Source: Bacteroidota bacterium (GTDB taxonomy: Bacteria; Bacteroidota; Bacteroidia; AKYH767-A; JAHEYN01). From it: 64,000 bases of DNA. The position numbers were made by a program, and so were the translations under genes. Of the stretch, positions 34,313 to 42,529 are shown piece by piece. Numbering within the stretch: the first letter of the stretch is position 1; every line of letters starts with the position of its first letter. The stretch spans positions 56,828-120,827 of the forward strand of contig JAHEYN010000005.1 in NCBI GenBank assembly GCA_023251555.1, given 5' to 3'. The notes beneath the pieces were generated by a model. It saw nothing but the letters and a program-made list of their open reading frames with translations, was not told where the DNA came from and did not search any database.

Positions 34313-34414
34313 GTTTTTAACTTTTTTGATGATTCTTGTTTTTATAAAGTTCTCTCCACAAAACTGATAAAAGTCATGCAGGAGACTGAGCGGGAACAGC
34401 GATCCGGTATTTGA

Positions 34415-34436
34415 ATATGCAGATATTTGCATATCT
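34415..34436. promoter_or_regulatory. candidate ArsR-family operator
   Basis: ATATGCA (34415-34421), 6 nt, TGCATAT (34428-34434) is a perfect inverted repeat; AGATAT/ATATCT (34421-34426/34431-34436) overlaps it. It ends 12 bases before the ATG of the ArsR-type regulator, the usual place for autoregulation. ArsR-family operators are typically AT-rich imperfect palindromes of this size. Confidence 0.6.
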
Positions 34437-34448
34437 GAATATCCGGTC

Positions 34449-34754
34449 ATGAAACCAACAGACAATTCCATTAAAGAAATTACTGAGGTTGTGAAGGCTT
34501 TGGGGCATCCGGCCCGTTTGGAAATCCTTCTTCTTCTCAATCATAAAAAAGGAAACTTATCTGTAACAGGTATTCAGGAAAAGCTTGACCTGACTCAACC
34601 TGAAACCTCCAGGCATTTAACAGTGATGAAAAATGCTGCAGTTCTGAGTTGTAAAAAAGTTGGTTCCAGTGCTTTCTATTCGGTCAATGACAGTTTCCCG
34701 TTTATCCGTTGTATAGCATTATGTATCAGGAGGCACAGCGTAAAAGACAAATGA
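34449..34754 (+). CDS. ArsR-family winged-helix transcription regulator
   Basis: 101 residues with the ArsR pattern: VVKALGHPARLEILLLLNHK, helix-turn-helix VTGIQEKLDLTQPETSRHLT, then a beta-wing (AVLSCKKVGSSAFYSV). No metal-binding CVC motif is present, so a metal sensor of the classic ArsR/SmtB alpha3 type is unlikely; several Cys occur near the C-terminus (FIRCIALCIRR). First gene of the six-gene operon; its stop overlaps the next ATG by four bases (ATGA). A palindrome just upstream is its probable autoregulatory site. The signal sensed is unknown. Confidence 0.9.
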   Translation: MKPTDNSIKEITEVVKALGHPARLEILLLLNHKKGNLSVTGIQEKLDLTQPETSRHLTVMKNAAVLSCKKVGSSAFYSVNDSFPFIRCIALCIRRHSVKDK

Positions 34755-35719
34755 AAAAGAAAAGTGAAATATTGATAACCAAAGCATCAGGGGAAGCTAT
34801 CCCCTTTTCAGCAGACAAGCTAAAACACTCATTGGAAAGAGCCGGAGCGGATGATATGCAGGTGGAAAGAATTGTGGAAGAAATAAGCAGCAGGCTGTAT
34901 GAAGGAATTTCGACAAAGAAAATATACCGTATTGCTTTTAACCTGCTTAAAGAAAACTCACGGCATCTCGCTGCAAAATATAATCTGAAGCGGGCTATTA
35001 TGGAATTGGGGCCTTCAGGATATCCATTTGAAAAATACATAGGGGAAATTTTACGCTGTCAGGGATATCAGATTACAGTGGGGGAAGTTGTTCAGGGGCA
35101 ATGCGTAAACCATGAGATTGATGTGATAGCACAGATAGACCACCAGCATTTTATGATAGAATGTAAATATCATAACCAGCCCGGAACATTCTGTGATGTC
35201 AAGATCCCTCTGTATATACAGGCAAGATTCAAGGATGTGGAGTCTCAATGGGTAAAATTACCGGGGCACGGAACTAAATTTCACCAGGGATGGGTGGTTA
35301 CCAATACACGATTCTCATCTGACGCCCTGCAATACGGAAATTGTGCGGGACTTAAACTTCTGGGATGGGACTATCCCGTAAAAGGCGGGCTGAAAGACCT
35401 TATTGACACTCTCGGGCTTTACCCTGTCACCTGTCTTACCACACTTGGCAAAACAGAAAAGCAGCACTTGCTGGATAAGAAAATTGTGCTTTGCAAGGAA
35501 ATATGTGATAACGAACAATATCTGGTTCAGGCAGGCGTAACCCCGGCAGGAATTAAAAATGTTCAGGAAGAATGCCGGCAGCTCTGTCAGCATTTAATTG
35601 AAAACACAAAACAACAGGAAACGAATAAGCTATCACGCTCTCCCGAAGGACAAAACTGCAAATCTGTTGAAAAGCAGATGCAGCCTCAGACACCACGCCT
35701 GCCAAACGAAACAGCATGA
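34751..35719 (+). CDS. ATP-cone domain fused to PD-(D/E)XK (Mrr-like) nuclease
   Basis: 322 residues from the ATG at 34751, which overlaps the ArsR stop. Residues about 1-85 (ILITKASGEAIPFSADKLKH ... ISTKKIYRIAFNLLKE) form an ATP-cone, the nucleotide-sensing domain of ribonucleotide reductases and NrdR. Then FEKYIGEILRCQGY, HEIDVIAQI and HFMIECKYH give the E, D and E-x-K of a restriction-endonuclease-like fold. The C-terminal part (about 240-290) is helical and HhH-like. A nuclease gated by ATP/dATP levels is a reasonable inference. The stop overlaps the next ATG (ATGA), so translation is coupled with the beta-CASP gene. No activity is known to me for this architecture. Confidence 0.85.
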   Translation: MKKKSEILITKASGEAIPFSADKLKHSLERAGADDMQVERIVEEISSRLYEGISTKKIYRIAFNLLKENSRHLAAKYNLKRAIMELGPSGYPFEKYIGEILRCQGYQITVGEVVQGQCVNHEIDVIAQIDHQHFMIECKYHNQPGTFCDVKIPLYIQARFKDVESQWVKLPGHGTKFHQGWVVTNTRFSSDALQYGNCAGLKLLGWDYPVKGGLKDLIDTLGLYPVTCLTTLGKTEKQHLLDKKIVLCKEICDNEQYLVQAGVTPAGIKNVQEECRQLCQHLIENTKQQETNKLSRSPEGQNCKSVEKQMQPQTPRLPNETA

Positions 35720-37095
35720 TGACAATAAACAGCAACATTAAAATTCATTTTTTAGGGGCTGCCGGAACTGTTACCGGTTCTAAATACCTTATTCAGGCAC
35801 CCGGAAAAAATATCCTTGTGGATTGCGGTTTGTTCCAGGGATTAAAACAGCTTCGTTTGCTGAACTGGAACCACCTTCCTGTGAATGCAGCTAAAATAGA
35901 CCACGTATTACTTACACACGGACATCTCGACCATACCGGTTACCTTCCGCGTTTGGTTAAATCAGGATTTAGCGGTCCTGTATGGGGAACCGAACCAACA
36001 CTTGAAATCGCAAAGATAATCCTTGAGGACAGTGCAAAAATTCAGGAAGAAGATGCAGAAAGAGCTAATGCCACCGGTTTCTCCAAACATAAGCCCGCCC
36101 TGCCCTTATACAACTTAAAAGACGTAGAAAAAACCCTGCCGTATTTCTTTCCCCAACCCCTTGATAAGTGGCTGGAAATCGGAGAGGAGATTTATTGCCG
36201 TTACCGCTACAATAGCCATATCATAGGGGCAACATTCATTGAGTTAAAAATAAATGATAAAGTAATTGTTTTTTCAGGAGACATTGGAAGGGAGAATGAT
36301 TTACTCATGTATCCGCCTCAAAAGCCTGAAGCTGCAGATATTCTTTTTATTGAATCTACTTACGGAGATCGCCTGCACCCCGATCATCCGGAGGAACAGT
36401 TATCCCAAATAATAAATAATGCAGCCGGAAGGAATGGCACTACTATCATTCCCAGCTTTGCTGTTGAACGAACCCAACTGCTCATGTACATGCTGTATCA
36501 GCTGAGAAGGGAAGGCAGGATACCGGGTATTCCTGTCTATATGGACAGCCCGATGGGAAAAAATGTACTGGATATATTTCATCACAATACAGAATGGCAC
36601 AAACTGTCTTCCGGGCAGTGTGCCGAAATGTGCAAGGACATAAAACGCATTGAAACAATTCAGGAATCATTAAAACTGACTGCCGACAAGAGTTCAAAAA
36701 TAGTTATTGCCGGAAGCGGCATGGCTTCCGGGGGACCTGTACTTACGTGGTTCCGGCAATATATCGGTAATCCAACAGCGACCATATTGCTGGCCGGCTA
36801 TCAGGCTGAAGGAACAAGGGGAAGGCAATTACTGGAGGGTGCGAATGAAGTTAAATTATACGGACAATATTATAAGGTAAGAGCAAAGATCGAAAATGTG
36901 CAGGGGTTGTCTGCTCATGCCGACCAGAAAGGACTGCTTGACTGGATGAGCCGGATAAAAAATAAGCCGGATAAAATTTTTATTGTGCATGGGGAGCCTC
37001 ATTCAGCTGATGCGCTCAGGGTAAAAATAAAAGATGTGTATGGCTGGGATTGCGAAATCCCCGTATTAAATGAATGCATTGCACTGAATCTTTGA
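35716..37095 (+). CDS. metallo-beta-lactamase/beta-CASP RNA-processing nuclease-like protein
   Basis: 459 residues. MBL motifs: LLTHGHLDHTGYLP (HxHxDH), YNSHIIGAT and SGDIGREND. The beta-CASP and RMMBL parts show ESTYGDRLHP, AGSGMASGGPVLTWF, GLSAHADQ and FIVHGEPHSADAL. The overall type is that of CPSF73-like/YsH1 bacterial homologues, which are endo/exo-ribonucleases. Translationally coupled to the ATP-cone nuclease upstream (4-nt overlap); the AMP phosphorylase gene starts 3 bases after its stop. Expected role: RNA cleavage releasing nucleotides or oligonucleotides. All metal ligands appear intact. Confidence 0.92.
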   Translation: MMTINSNIKIHFLGAAGTVTGSKYLIQAPGKNILVDCGLFQGLKQLRLLNWNHLPVNAAKIDHVLLTHGHLDHTGYLPRLVKSGFSGPVWGTEPTLEIAKIILEDSAKIQEEDAERANATGFSKHKPALPLYNLKDVEKTLPYFFPQPLDKWLEIGEEIYCRYRYNSHIIGATFIELKINDKVIVFSGDIGRENDLLMYPPQKPEAADILFIESTYGDRLHPDHPEEQLSQIINNAAGRNGTTIIPSFAVERTQLLMYMLYQLRREGRIPGIPVYMDSPMGKNVLDIFHHNTEWHKLSSGQCAEMCKDIKRIETIQESLKLTADKSSKIVIAGSGMASGGPVLTWFRQYIGNPTATILLAGYQAEGTRGRQLLEGANEVKLYGQYYKVRAKIENVQGLSAHADQKGLLDWMSRIKNKPDKIFIVHGEPHSADALRVKIKDVYGWDCEIPVLNECIALNL

Positions 37096-37098
37096 AAA

Positions 37099-38616
37099 AT
37101 GCAAATGGAGCACGAACACACCAATAATACGCTGAAAGTAAAAAATCTCGGTATTGATACCTACCGTGAAAATATTGTTTTCATGCGGGCCGATTGCCAT
37201 ATATGTCAGTCTGAAGGATTTACGGCCTTAACACGAATAATTGTCCACCATAATGACAAAAGCATAATAGCCACGCTCAATGTGGTTCATTCCGAACTGC
37301 TTCGTCACGATGAAACTGCATTGTCAACTGAAGCCATGAAAAGATTATCCGTCAAAGACGGTGACTGTCTGACGTTTTCTCACCTGGAGCATATTGATTC
37401 TTTAAGTTATGTACGGGCAAAAATGTATCACAATGAATTAAGTGAACAACATTTTAAGGAAATAATAACCGATATAGCGGCAGGCAGGTATTCCAACATT
37501 GAACTTGCCGCTTTTATTTCTGTTTGCTCTGACGACAATCTTTCCATGAATGAGATCACCGGCCTGACAAAGGCCATGATTTCTGCAGGACAAAGAATAC
37601 AGTGGAATGATGCTGTTGTTCTCGATAAACATTCTGTTGGCGGTCTGCCTGGTAATCGCACCACTCCTGTTGTGGTGAGTATTGTTTCGGCAGCCGGCTT
37701 AACAATTCCGAAAACATCTTCAAGAGCTATTACTTCGCCCGCCGGAACAGCCGATACAATGGAGACAATAGCTCCTGTAAACCTTGGACTGGATGAAATC
37801 AGGCAGGTAGTGGAAAAGGAAAACGGTTGTATTGTCTGGGGTGGCGCTGTAAAGTTAAGTCCGGCAGATGATATTATCATCTCGGTGGAAAAATCACTGG
37901 ATGTAGACAGCGAGGGACAAATGATAGCTTCAGTATTATCAAAGAAGGCTGCGGCAGGAGCTACTCATGTACTTATTGATATTCCCGTAGGAGAAACCGC
38001 CAAAGTACGTTCTTCTGAAAATGCAGAACTGCTACGGGAACACTTCGAGGTGGTTGGAACGGCAATAGGCCTGAAGGTAAAAGTGATATTAACAGATGGC
38101 TCACAGCCGGTAGGCAGAGGTATTGGTCCGGCACTGGAGGCAATGGATGTTTTATCTGTTTTAAGAAACGAACAAACCGCCCCGGAGGATTTGAAAGAAA
38201 AATCCATCATGCTGGCCGGTATATTGCTTGAACTGACCGGCAAGTATCCCGGGGGAACAGGGGAGCAAACTGCCAAAGAAATCCTTGAAAGCGGGACTGC
38301 GTGGAAAAAATTCAAATCTATCTGTAAAGCACAGGGAGGCTTTAAAGAACCCGGCTATGCAAAATACAAACACGATGTTTTAGCCGAAAAAGAAGGAACC
38401 GTAAAAACGATTGATAACCGGAGGCTGGCACGGGTGGCAAAGCTGGCCGGCGCACCCAAATCACCATCCGCAGGTATTTTGTTTTTATCTCCCGTTGGTA
38501 AAAAAGTGAAGCGGGGAGAAACATTATTTACAATCTATTCAGAAGCCCAAGGGGAGCTGGATTATGCTATCAGGTACATGAAAAGCAATAATGACATTGT
38601 AAAAATACAGGCATGA
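37099..38616 (+). CDS. AMP phosphorylase / archaeal-type thymidine phosphorylase
   Basis: 505 residues. The N-terminal ~85-residue barrel-like domain is the extension that separates AMP phosphorylases from ordinary DeoA. The core carries LDKHSVGGLPGNRTTPVVVS (phosphate-binding; NRTT is characteristic of the archaeal type), SSRAITSPAGTADTME and GGAVKLSPADDIII. The archaeal enzymes convert AMP and phosphate to adenine and ribose 1,5-bisphosphate; bacterial homologues are usually annotated as thymidine phosphorylase. The next gene, a PRPP synthetase, overlaps by four bases. No RuBisCO or ribose-bisphosphate isomerase is seen in the window, so the fate of the product is open. Confidence 0.92.
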   Translation: MQMEHEHTNNTLKVKNLGIDTYRENIVFMRADCHICQSEGFTALTRIIVHHNDKSIIATLNVVHSELLRHDETALSTEAMKRLSVKDGDCLTFSHLEHIDSLSYVRAKMYHNELSEQHFKEIITDIAAGRYSNIELAAFISVCSDDNLSMNEITGLTKAMISAGQRIQWNDAVVLDKHSVGGLPGNRTTPVVVSIVSAAGLTIPKTSSRAITSPAGTADTMETIAPVNLGLDEIRQVVEKENGCIVWGGAVKLSPADDIIISVEKSLDVDSEGQMIASVLSKKAAAGATHVLIDIPVGETAKVRSSENAELLREHFEVVGTAIGLKVKVILTDGSQPVGRGIGPALEAMDVLSVLRNEQTAPEDLKEKSIMLAGILLELTGKYPGGTGEQTAKEILESGTAWKKFKSICKAQGGFKEPGYAKYKHDVLAEKEGTVKTIDNRRLARVAKLAGAPKSPSAGILFLSPVGKKVKRGETLFTIYSEAQGELDYAIRYMKSNNDIVKIQA

Positions 38617-39491
38617 AACCCATTGTATTTTCACTGCCCGGAAACGAAGATTTAGCCCATCGCATAGCTAAATCAATACAGGCTGAATTAGGAGAAACCA
38701 TTATCCGGCGTTTCCCTGACGGAGAATCTTATGTGCGTGTGATAAGCAAAGTAAAAAACCGAAAGGTGATTATAGTATGCGCCCTGAATAACCCCGATGA
38801 AAAATTACTGCCTTTATATTTTCTCTCAAAAACATTGAAATCATCAGGTGCTGAATGCATATGCCTTGTTGCACCCTATTTAGCTTATATGCGGCAGGAT
38901 AAGGTCTTTAACGAGGGGGAAGGAGTTACTTCCGGATACTTCGCTTCACTTCTTTCAGGTTTTGTTGATTCTCTTATTACGATTGATCCCCACCTGCATC
39001 GCAGGCATTCCATGTCAGAAATTTATTCAATTCCCTGTCAGGTGATCCATGCATCTCCGGTTATCTCAGCATATATAAGTGAACATGTAATCAATCCGCT
39101 GCTGATTGGCCCTGACTCAGAGAGTGAACAGTGGGTTTCAGAAGTAGCCCGGAATGCCAGTGCTCCCTTTATCGTACTTGAAAAAACAAGGCTGGGTGAC
39201 AAAGATGTTAATGTTACGGTTCCCAACCTTGAAAAATTCAGGGATCATACGCCTGTATTGGTGGATGATATTATCTCAACAGCACAGACTATGATTGAAA
39301 CAGTGAAGCATTTGAAAAACGCAGGAATGAAAGCGCCTGTTTGTGTTGGAGTTCATGCAGTATTTGCTGGAAATGCTTACGAAGAATTAAAGAAATCAGG
39401 AATAAACAAAATCGTTACCTGCAATACCATTCCTCATTTGACCAATGGAATTGATGTTACAGAACTCATTTCAAAGAACAGCAAAATATAA
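38613..39491 (+). CDS. ribose-phosphate pyrophosphokinase (PRPP synthetase), archaeal-like
   Basis: 292 residues. Family motifs are present: RFPDGESYVRV (ATP site), YLAYMRQDKVFNEGE (conserved RQDK), TIDPHLHRRHSM (catalytic His) and the PRPP-binding loop LVDDIISTAQTMIE. The loop has Ala-Gln where most enzymes have Gly-Gly, and Ser in place of the usual Asp, the latter as in archaeal enzymes. Short size and lack of the long bacterial regulatory loop also point to the archaeal class. The ATG overlaps the AMP phosphorylase stop. The enzyme makes PRPP and AMP from ribose 5-phosphate and ATP; the AMP is a substrate of the neighbour. Confidence 0.9.
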   Translation: MKPIVFSLPGNEDLAHRIAKSIQAELGETIIRRFPDGESYVRVISKVKNRKVIIVCALNNPDEKLLPLYFLSKTLKSSGAECICLVAPYLAYMRQDKVFNEGEGVTSGYFASLLSGFVDSLITIDPHLHRRHSMSEIYSIPCQVIHASPVISAYISEHVINPLLIGPDSESEQWVSEVARNASAPFIVLEKTRLGDKDVNVTVPNLEKFRDHTPVLVDDIISTAQTMIETVKHLKNAGMKAPVCVGVHAVFAGNAYEELKKSGINKIVTCNTIPHLTNGIDVTELISKNSKI

Positions 39492-39502
39492 AAACCTCTA
39501 AA

Positions 39503-40498
39503 ATGAACAGAAAAAAGAAATCTAAAATAAAAAAGATTGCAGTAATGACTTCAGGAGGAGATGTTCCCGGACTGAATGCGTGTATAAGATCTGTAGTAAG
39601 AACTGCGATATTCAACCAACTGGAAATCGTTGGCATACAGCACGGGTTTGAAGGTTTGATTTCGGGAGATTTTATTCCTATGAATGCAGGCACGGTCAGC
39701 AACATTATTCAGCTCGGAGGTACAATACTGAAATCTTCCCGGAGCGCGCGATTTAAAACCAGAGAAGGACGACTGGCAGCATATAAGCAAATTAAAAAAG
39801 AAAATATAGAAGCCATTGTTTTAATTGGCGGAGACGGTTCATTTGAGGGAGCAAACGCATTTACCAGAGAACACGATATTCCATTCATAGGCATTCCCAA
39901 AACCATTGATAATGATATTTCGGGTACGGAGATATGCATTGGTTACGACACAGCACTTAATACCGCTACTCAGGCATTAGATAAAATAAGAGACACGGCA
40001 CAGTCGCATGAACGAATTTTTGTCGTGGAGGTAATGGGCAGGGATTCGGGATACATAGCTTACGGGGCAGGACTTGCCGGTGGAGCTGAAGCCATCATGG
40101 TTCCTGAAACAAGGGCAGATGAGAAAAATCTTCAGCAGGTTCTTAAGCAAGGCTGGAACAGGAGCAAGTCTTCATTGATAATAGTAGTGGCTGAAGGCAA
40201 TGAAAGCGGAGGAGCGTTGAAAATAGCGGAAAGGGTTAAGAAATACATGCCCTCAAATTATGTTGGCGTTTGCATATTGGGACATATACAGCGGGGAGGA
40301 AGTCCATCTGCGGCCGATAGAATTTTAGCCTCTAAATTCGGATTTCATGCGATCGAAGGACTCCTCATGGGTAGAAGAAATGTGATGGTAGGCTTTAAAA
40401 AAAATGAAATCTGTTTTACTTCCCTGCACCGGATTAAGCGGCACCACCTCGACATTAATAAACATCTGCTGAAAATGATAACAACCTTAACAAGCTGA
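39503..40498 (+). CDS. pfkA: 6-phosphofructokinase (PfkA family)
   Basis: 331 residues. TSGGDVPGLNACIRSVVR (start of the phosphate-binding region), IGGDGSFEGA with Gly112 (E. coli Gly104, linked with ATP use), and PKTIDND with catalytic Asp136 and Lys133 (E. coli Gly124; Lys is typical of PPi-dependent enzymes). The donor is therefore probably ATP, as in other mixed-type enzymes, but this must be tested. Substrate motifs VMGRDSGYIA and GHIQRGGSPSA are intact. It starts 11 bases after the PRPP synthetase gene and closes the operon. It could be a second, stress-linked phosphofructokinase or act on another sugar phosphate. Confidence 0.92.
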   Translation: MNRKKKSKIKKIAVMTSGGDVPGLNACIRSVVRTAIFNQLEIVGIQHGFEGLISGDFIPMNAGTVSNIIQLGGTILKSSRSARFKTREGRLAAYKQIKKENIEAIVLIGGDGSFEGANAFTREHDIPFIGIPKTIDNDISGTEICIGYDTALNTATQALDKIRDTAQSHERIFVVEVMGRDSGYIAYGAGLAGGAEAIMVPETRADEKNLQQVLKQGWNRSKSSLIIVVAEGNESGGALKIAERVKKYMPSNYVGVCILGHIQRGGSPSAADRILASKFGFHAIEGLLMGRRNVMVGFKKNEICFTSLHRIKRHHLDINKHLLKMITTLTS

Positions 40499-40536
40499 AA
40501 CAAAATTCATAACCAAAGGGAAAACCGGGTGTCTGC

Positions 40537-40544
40537 TATTTTTG
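40537..40544 (+). promoter_or_regulatory. candidate -7 element of ispH
   Basis: TATTTTTG matches TAnnTTTG and lies 51 nt before the ispH start. A matching -33 element is not clear. Confidence 0.45.
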
Positions 40545-40595
40545 CCGCATTCTCCCCATGGCAGCAAATCTTTTTTTATTTTAGAGCCTGCTTTC

Positions 40596-41837
40596 ATGAA
40601 AACATTTAACATACCCGCATTTTACAGGAGTTCCATCATCTCCTTCATCAAGGAGGTTCGTAAAAACCAGGATCCGAGAAAAAAGGATTATTCCCCCACC
40701 CTGCTCGACTTCGGTCCGGTGTGCTTCTATATTGCAAGGCATTTCGGATTCTGCTACGGTGTAGAGAATGCAATTGAGATTTGCTACAAGGCTCTTGCGG
40801 ACAATCCGGGGAAAAGAATCTTTCTCCTGAGCCAGATTATCCATAATCCCGAAGTGAATAATGACCTGCTGAGCCGGGGGCTGCGCTTCCTGATGGACAC
40901 ATCCGGCCAGCAGATCACACCATGGGAAATGCTGAACCCTGATGACATCGTAATTATTCCCGCATTCGGCACAACACTCTCCATAGAAGAGAAGCTCAGA
41001 AAACTCGGAATAAAAATTCACCTTTATAATACCACCTGCCCGTTCGTGGAACGTGTATGGACAAAGGCGGAGAAGCTGGGTAAAGAAAATTATACCATCG
41101 TAGTCCATGGAAAATACAACCACGAGGAGACACGCGCAACATTTTCACGCAGTGAGCAGAATGCCCCTTCCATCATTATAAAGGACATTCACCAGGCAAG
41201 GAGGCTTGCGTCAATCATTCTCGGGGAGATTCCGCCGGATGAATTTTATTCCCTGTTTAAAGAAATGTACTCCCCTGGCTTTGATCATGTGACAGACCTT
41301 GAAAGGATTGGCGTCATCAACCAGACTACCATGCTTGCCACAGAGACGCAGGAAATAGCTGATTTCTTAAAAGGTGTGATGCAAAAAAAATACGGGGAAG
41401 AAAATATAGCCGATCATTATGCCGATACCAGAGATACGCTTTGCTACGCCACCAATGAAAATCAGGAGGCGACATACGGGCTGCTGAAACAAAAGGCGGA
41501 TCTCGCTATTGTTGTAGGCGGCTATAACAGTTCCAACACCTCACACATTGTTGAGCTCTGCGAGCAAAAACTTCCGACTTACTTCATTTCATCCGAAAAA
41601 GAAATTCTTTCCGGGAATCAGATCAGGCATTTTAATTTTCACAGCCAGGAACTGATGACCTCCGGAAATTACCTCCCGGGCACTGTACCGGTACGTATCA
41701 TCCTCACCAGCGGAGCCTCATGCCCCGACACCATCGTTGAAAATGTACTGAAGAAGATTCTGGGATTTTTCGAAAACAGTAAAAGCGTGGAAGATGTCCT
41801 GGATGAGCTTGAATGCCGCTACCTGTCAGGATCCTGA
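40596..41837 (+). CDS. ispH: 4-hydroxy-3-methylbut-2-enyl diphosphate reductase
   Basis: Last step of the MEP isoprenoid pathway, an iron-sulfur enzyme. From the ATG at 40596 the protein has 413 residues, the longer form found in Bacteroidota and plastids, with an N-terminal extension of ~45 residues and an insert. The three cluster cysteines are visible in HFGFCYGVENA, NTTCPFVERVW and SGASCPDTIVEN; the substrate His/Glu occur in VVHGKYNHEETRAT, with NQTTML and SNTSHIVELC also conserved. It converges on cmk with a 19-bp overlap of coding ends. A TAnnTTTG element lies 51 nt upstream. Confidence 0.94.
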   Translation: MKTFNIPAFYRSSIISFIKEVRKNQDPRKKDYSPTLLDFGPVCFYIARHFGFCYGVENAIEICYKALADNPGKRIFLLSQIIHNPEVNNDLLSRGLRFLMDTSGQQITPWEMLNPDDIVIIPAFGTTLSIEEKLRKLGIKIHLYNTTCPFVERVWTKAEKLGKENYTIVVHGKYNHEETRATFSRSEQNAPSIIIKDIHQARRLASIILGEIPPDEFYSLFKEMYSPGFDHVTDLERIGVINQTTMLATETQEIADFLKGVMQKKYGEENIADHYADTRDTLCYATNENQEATYGLLKQKADLAIVVGGYNSSNTSHIVELCEQKLPTYFISSEKEILSGNQIRHFNFHSQELMTSGNYLPGTVPVRIILTSGASCPDTIVENVLKKILGFFENSKSVEDVLDELECRYLSGS

Positions 41838-42529
41838 TTTTCAAGAAGACGAACGGCAAACTCCAGCTGCTGTTCCTCGCTGAGAAATGAATTGTCAAGC
41901 ACGACGGCATCCGGAGCCTTTAGGAGAGGGCTTTCCTCCCGGTGAGTATCTTCATAGTCGCGGGCAGATACATTTGTCCTTACCTCATCCACCGTTATAT
42001 TTATTCCTTTGGCCTTCAATTCATTAAACCTGCGGCGTACGCGGATTTCGGGGTCGGCAGTCATAAACAGCTTCAGTTCCGCATCCGGGAAAACAACCGT
42101 TCCTATATCACGGCCGTCAAGAATCACGCCTTTCCCCTTACCCATTTCTTTCTGGAGTTCCACCATTCGCTTCCTCACCTCCTTCACAGCACTCACCCTG
42201 CTGACCAGTGCGGCAACGGGCATACTTCTTATTTCCTTTTCAACATTTTCACCGTTCAGGTGTATCTCCGAAGTTTCTTTCCCGGGAGTCATCCGGAAGG
42301 AGAGGTCAATATCCCTGAGTGTGCTAGCGATAAGGGATGCAGAAGCAAGTATTTTCTCCGCTCCCAGGCGGAGGAGATAAAGTGTAACTGCGCGGTACAT
42401 GGCGCCTGTATCAATGTATTTATATCCCAGTTTTTTCGCGAGGGCTTTGGCAAGAGTGCTTTTCCCGCAGGAAGAGTAGCCGTCAACTGCTATGGTAATT
42501 TTTTTCACTTGCTTGTTTTCCGTATGCAA
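41819..42529 (-). CDS. cmk: cytidylate kinase
   Basis: 236 residues; phosphorylates CMP and dCMP. P-loop GYSSCGKST (17-25), IDTGAMYRAVTLYLL, LDGRDIGTVVFPDAELKLF and the lid/NMP region NVSARDYEDTHREESPL are all typical. Length is normal. Its start overlaps the end of porQ by 25 bases, so it is downstream in a porQ-cmk transcript. The 3' end overlaps the ispH end. Confidence 0.95.
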   Translation of the reverse strand: MHTENKQVKKITIAVDGYSSCGKSTLAKALAKKLGYKYIDTGAMYRAVTLYLLRLGAEKILASASLIASTLRDIDLSFRMTPGKETSEIHLNGENVEKEIRSMPVAALVSRVSAVKEVRKRMVELQKEMGKGKGVILDGRDIGTVVFPDAELKLFMTADPEIRVRRRFNELKAKGINITVDEVRTNVSARDYEDTHREESPLLKAPDAVVLDNSFLSEEQQLEFAVRLLENQDPDR

